In this document: positions 61,359 to 64,000 of the stretch, piece after piece
Position numbering within the stretch: position 1 is the stretch's first letter
How the letters are laid out: each line of letters opens with the position of its first letter
Assembly (NCBI GenBank): GCA_020851455.1
Contig: JADZCT010000047.1
Location: 186,001-250,000, forward strand
Origin: Gemmatimonadaceae bacterium
Lineage (GTDB): Bacteria; Gemmatimonadota; Gemmatimonadetes; Gemmatimonadales; Gemmatimonadaceae
DNA length: 64,000 nucleotides
Direction of reading: 5' to 3'
Notes under the pieces: generated by a model
Told to the model about the DNA's origin: nothing
Database searches by the model: none
The model's input: the letters and a program-made list of their open reading frames with translations, nothing else
Position numbers and translations under genes: made by a program

Positions 61359-62854
61359 CCCCGCGCGCCCGCCCCGGCGACCGCCGCCTCGCCTGGGCTG
61401 CGGCGCCCGATGCCATTCGACAGGAAGAAGACCAGCGCCCCGAGGAGGAACAGCGACGCGAAGAGCGCGCCCCACAACGCGTAGTGCGTCCCTGGCTGCG
61501 ACACTGACGGGAGCGGTATTGCGGAGTAATCCGCGTAACGGCGCGGCACGGAGCTCAGGCCACCGAGGTAGAACATCAGCACGAAGCCATAGCCGCCGAC
61601 AAGCATAGTCACGAACCCCGTGCCCGCCAGCCGCTCAGCCCGCGAGTTGAGGTGATGGTGAAGGAAGCCGAAGAGGATGAGCACGAACCCGACAAGGAAG
61701 TAGGTGTGGAAGTGCGCCGGCACCCAGAGCGTGTTATGGAACACGCGGTTCACAGCGATCGTGGCGTCAATCACCGCCGCGGCCCCGCCGATGCCCCATC
61801 CGACGACGGACATCATGAATGCGAACGGCGTGAGCGTCCACTTGATTCCCGACCGGTAGAGCTGGCTCCCCACGCCGAAGATCGTTACCGCGGTGGCCGG
61901 CAATGCCGACCCGTACGACGCAATCTGGCCGAGGATCTGGATCGCCTTCGGCTGGGCGAAGTCCATGTACAGGTGGTGGAAGTACGCGAAGAGGATGAAC
62001 ACCAGCGTGGCATTCCACGAGATCACCAGCAGCCGGTTCACCTTCCACGGGCGCTTGGTGTACGCGGGCATCAACTGGTACATCACGCCAAGGCCGCAGT
62101 ACATCGCGACGTTCACGATGGTGTGGCCGAACATGAACATCGTGTTCTTGAGCAGGAGCGGGTCGAACTGCGTCGCCGGCGTCACCCACTTGAACAGGTA
62201 GATGATAAGCGTGGCCGCGCCCACGACCGTGCCCAGAATGCCGGCAGTTGCGCAGACGGCCGTGATCATGACGGCGGGCGGGAGCGGCTCGGCCGGCTCG
62301 CCCTTGTAGTACTCGAGGCCGAACATCCTCTTCAGCCCGTAGCCAGCCGCGAGGACGCGCATGATGTCCATCTGCATCACCAGCCATGCGACGCCAAGGA
62401 TCATCAGCGAGACGATCGTCGTCCCGATGGTCCAGCTGGGCCAAGCGGCGTTGACGAACGGCAGCGGGTAGAGCGCATACCATCCGGCGGCGAAGTGGCC
62501 AACCAACGTGGCCGCGAGCACCCCCACTACGCCGATAAGCACCAGCACGTAGCACACCCACATCACCGTGTGGTTCATCTGGAACCGCAGCGCGGTGAGG
62601 TACCAGATGAGCACGACGCCGGCCGTGAACAGGCCGCCGGCCATGCCCAGGCCGTGCATCGTCATCAGGGCATAAAACGTGTTCGGCATCAGTTTGATCG
62701 CGGCGCCCTGGTTCAGGCGCATCGTGATTCCGAGTATCACCATCACGACGAACGCCGCGAGCATCGTCGCGAGCCAGATCGTCACCAGCCGCCGGGAACG
62801 GGCGTCAATTTCCGGTACTTCGCGCGGCTTGAGTGCCCCCGTCGTCGTGCTCAT
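61355..62854 (-). CDS. Heme-copper oxygen/nitric oxide reductase subunit I
   Basis: 499 residues with about 12 transmembrane helices. Heme ligands: H67 (LMTMHGLGM), H381 and H383 (VPAHFHTYF). CuB ligands: H244 and H293/H294 (YFHHLY). The usual HPEVY motif that carries the redox-active Tyr is replaced by H244-T-I-V-N248, so the tyrosine is absent from this position. This is unlike A- and B-type oxidases and fits NO reductase-type families, for example the sNOR NorY. It overlaps subunit II and SCO by 4 nt each. A plain oxidase remains possible if a tyrosine is supplied from another helix. Confidence 0.9.
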   Translation of the reverse strand: MSTTTGALKPREVPEIDARSRRLVTIWLATMLAAFVVMVILGITMRLNQGAAIKLMPNTFYALMTMHGLGMAGGLFTAGVVLIWYLTALRFQMNHTVMWVCYVLVLIGVVGVLAATLVGHFAAGWYALYPLPFVNAAWPSWTIGTTIVSLMILGVAWLVMQMDIMRVLAAGYGLKRMFGLEYYKGEPAEPLPPAVMITAVCATAGILGTVVGAATLIIYLFKWVTPATQFDPLLLKNTMFMFGHTIVNVAMYCGLGVMYQLMPAYTKRPWKVNRLLVISWNATLVFILFAYFHHLYMDFAQPKAIQILGQIASYGSALPATAVTIFGVGSQLYRSGIKWTLTPFAFMMSVVGWGIGGAAAVIDATIAVNRVFHNTLWVPAHFHTYFLVGFVLILFGFLHHHLNSRAERLAGTGFVTMLVGGYGFVLMFYLGGLSSVPRRYADYSAIPLPSVSQPGTHYALWGALFASLFLLGALVFFLSNGIGRRSPGEAAVAGAGARG

Positions 62855-63381
62855 CGGACCGTGAACCCGTTGATCATCATGTGGTGGACCATTCCGCAGT
62901 ATTCCATGCAGAGGACGCTATAGTGACCGGGCTCGTCGAACTTGAGCCGCAGTCGGTTGGTGTATCCCGGCATCGCCTGTGTCTGGCCAACGAGGTGTCC
63001 TTCGCTGTCGTAGATCCCGAAGCCGTGATTGACGTCGGCAGCGGTAACCTCGAACTCGACGGCCTTCCCGAGCGGGATCACGAGCGAGTCAGCGGAGCTG
63101 CCATCCGATGGTTTGAACTCCCAGAACCACATCCTGCCGATCACTTCCACCCGCATCGCCGGCTCTTCGCTGGAATAGGCGCCGTACGGCGTGTGAGGAA
63201 GCGACCACGCCAGCGCGCCAAGGAGCGCGACGGCGAGCGCCGCCGCGTAGTACTTCCGCACGCGGTACACCGAGGCGTTTCCGTTCGGCACTGACTGGCG
63301 GGCGCGAGCGTACACGAAGGCCGCCACCCCCAGGATGACGAGCGCCACCGCGAGGGTCAGGTAACCTGCCATCTGAATCAT
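62851..63381 (-). CDS. Heme-copper reductase subunit II with CuA site
   Basis: 176 residues. Two N-terminal membrane helices (about 5-25 and 44-60), then a cupredoxin domain. The CuA ligands are complete: H119 (VNHGF), C158, E160, C162, H166 and M169 in C-x3-C-x3-H-x2-M. It passes electrons from a soluble cytochrome to subunit I. First gene of the four-gene cluster; purine-rich GGGTGG lies 5-6 nt before the ATG. The 216 nt upstream is divergent with the gene at 63598 and shows no complete regulator site that I recognise. Confidence 0.93.
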   Translation of the reverse strand: MIQMAGYLTLAVALVILGVAAFVYARARQSVPNGNASVYRVRKYYAAALAVALLGALAWSLPHTPYGAYSSEEPAMRVEVIGRMWFWEFKPSDGSSADSLVIPLGKAVEFEVTAADVNHGFGIYDSEGHLVGQTQAMPGYTNRLRLKFDEPGHYSVLCMEYCGMVHHMMINGFTVR

Positions 63382-63597
63382 CTATGCCACCCTCTGCACT
63401 GATTCTGGTTGTCTGGAAGCCGCCGTACCGGCGCGGCCTGGGACTCGCTGCACACGGGGAGAGTGCGAGTCGCGCACCGCGATAACTAACGTTGGGCACG
63501 GGGAGAATCAACGTGACGGATGTCATACCGGGTCTGGCGCGCCGAGCACGGTGCGCGACAAGTTTGCGATCACACCTCCCACGCGCCGAGGCACGCA

Positions 63598-64000
63598 ATG
63601 CCCGCACCGATCGCTTCGAGCTCAGAGATTGCCTCGTTCGTCCTCGCAGCCGGCGCACTTGGCACGGCCGCGTACGGCGTTGTCGAAGCGTCGAAGTACT
63701 TCGCTGCGATTGGCGAGGCGGGATATCCCTCCCTCACCGGTGTGCTCGGCGGGTTGATGGGCCCGCTGAGGACAGCGTACGGCGCGAACGCCGACGCACT
63801 CCTGCGGGCGCAGTACCGCGGCGATCAGCGCGCGCTCACCCGGCTCCTGCGCCAGGGAGTCCGGATTGGATTGTGCGGTGACAATGCGCAGTCAGTCGCG
63901 CGCGATCTGGCGTCGGTGGACCCCGAATCCCTCGCCCGGGCGATTCGCGTGGCGACCGGAGAGGACGAGCGCGCCACGGCGCAACTGCAGCGTGACGCAG
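63598..64000 (+). CDS. Unknown protein, 3' end beyond window
   Basis: At least 134 residues from the ATG at 63598, with GAGG 7 nt upstream; the frame is open to the right edge. One hydrophobic segment (about residues 12-30, ASFVLAAGALGTAAYGVV) may anchor it in the membrane. The rest is helical with an Asp-Pro-Glu-Ser / Ala-Arg-rich region. No family recognised. Divergent from the heme-copper cluster. Confidence 0.6.
   Translation, partial: MPAPIASSSEIASFVLAAGALGTAAYGVVEASKYFAAIGEAGYPSLTGVLGGLMGPLRTAYGANADALLRAQYRGDQRALTRLLRQGVRIGLCGDNAQSVARDLASVDPESLARAIRVATGEDERATAQLQRDA

Noticed and set aside
63382-63597. Rex or FNR/DNR-type site before the heme-copper cluster
   Set aside because: Only half-sites such as TTGAT are present; no palindrome.
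1-64000. CRISPR array, insertion sequence, integrase, prophage or rRNA genes
   Set aside because: No regularly spaced repeats, transposase motifs, phage genes or rRNA stretches were seen.

Overview
The window is a high-GC chromosomal segment with very dense coding, almost all of it on the minus strand. The cell is clearly diderm: it has outer-membrane beta-barrel proteins, lipoproteins, a heptose-7-phosphate kinase and TolQ/TolR-type motor proteins. The mix of RNase Y, MutS2, Rex, an RsbU/RsbW/STAS partner switch and a heme-copper reductase cluster would fit Gemmatimonadota, but there is no rRNA or other marker here that proves the phylum, so this is an inference.

Left part (1-15390): a glycosidase-like gene leaves the left edge, followed by a secreted beta-rich protein on the plus strand. 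A minus-strand block follows with DNA repair, NAD and isoprenoid genes: rny, folD, xseA, xseB, a polyprenyl synthase, dxs, nadK and recN, mostly joined by 1-17 nt overlaps. A hybrid histidine kinase and a lone receiver protein sit divergently at 12.7-15.4 kb.

Middle (15.4-43.3 kb): infC-rpmI-rplT-pheS-pheT-coiled coil-zapA form one block; infC starts at AUU and is preceded by a terminator-like hairpin. A DnaQ-type exonuclease, a metallo-beta-lactamase fold protein and rex follow, with a clear Rex operator just before rex. A long block runs rpsU (apparent CUG start)-mutS2-dnaG-zinc ribbon protein-recJ-rsmD-coaD-STAS-RsbW-RsbU-rsmA. Another runs hemW-hrcA-dnaJ-prmA-rsmE-HIT, preceded by a strikingly AT-rich patch. 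Then come a carboxymuconolactone decarboxylase-like gene, obgE and dprA.

Right part (43.4-64 kb) is the accessory and most interesting region. A 12-gene minus-strand run encodes two barrel-plus-coiled-coil outer-membrane proteins, a secreted coiled-coil protein, a 1560-residue periplasmic repeat protein, a small secreted protein, one TolQ/ExbB, two TolR/ExbD, an AgmX/PglI-like TonB-type protein, a lipoprotein with the same terminal domain, a heptose kinase and an asparaginase. One TolQ plus two TolR plus AgmX-type proteins, TPRs and barrels is the parts list of the Myxococcus Agl-Glt gliding and Nfs spore-coat machines, so this looks like an undescribed proton-driven trans-envelope machine. 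Further right are a secreted protein and a barrel protein, two tRNA genes, and a four-gene heme-copper oxidoreductase cluster (subunit II, subunit I, SCO/SenC, small membrane protein). Its order and missing active-site tyrosine suggest an sNOR-type nitric oxide reductase rather than a cytochrome oxidase. A new gene begins at 63598 and leaves the right edge.
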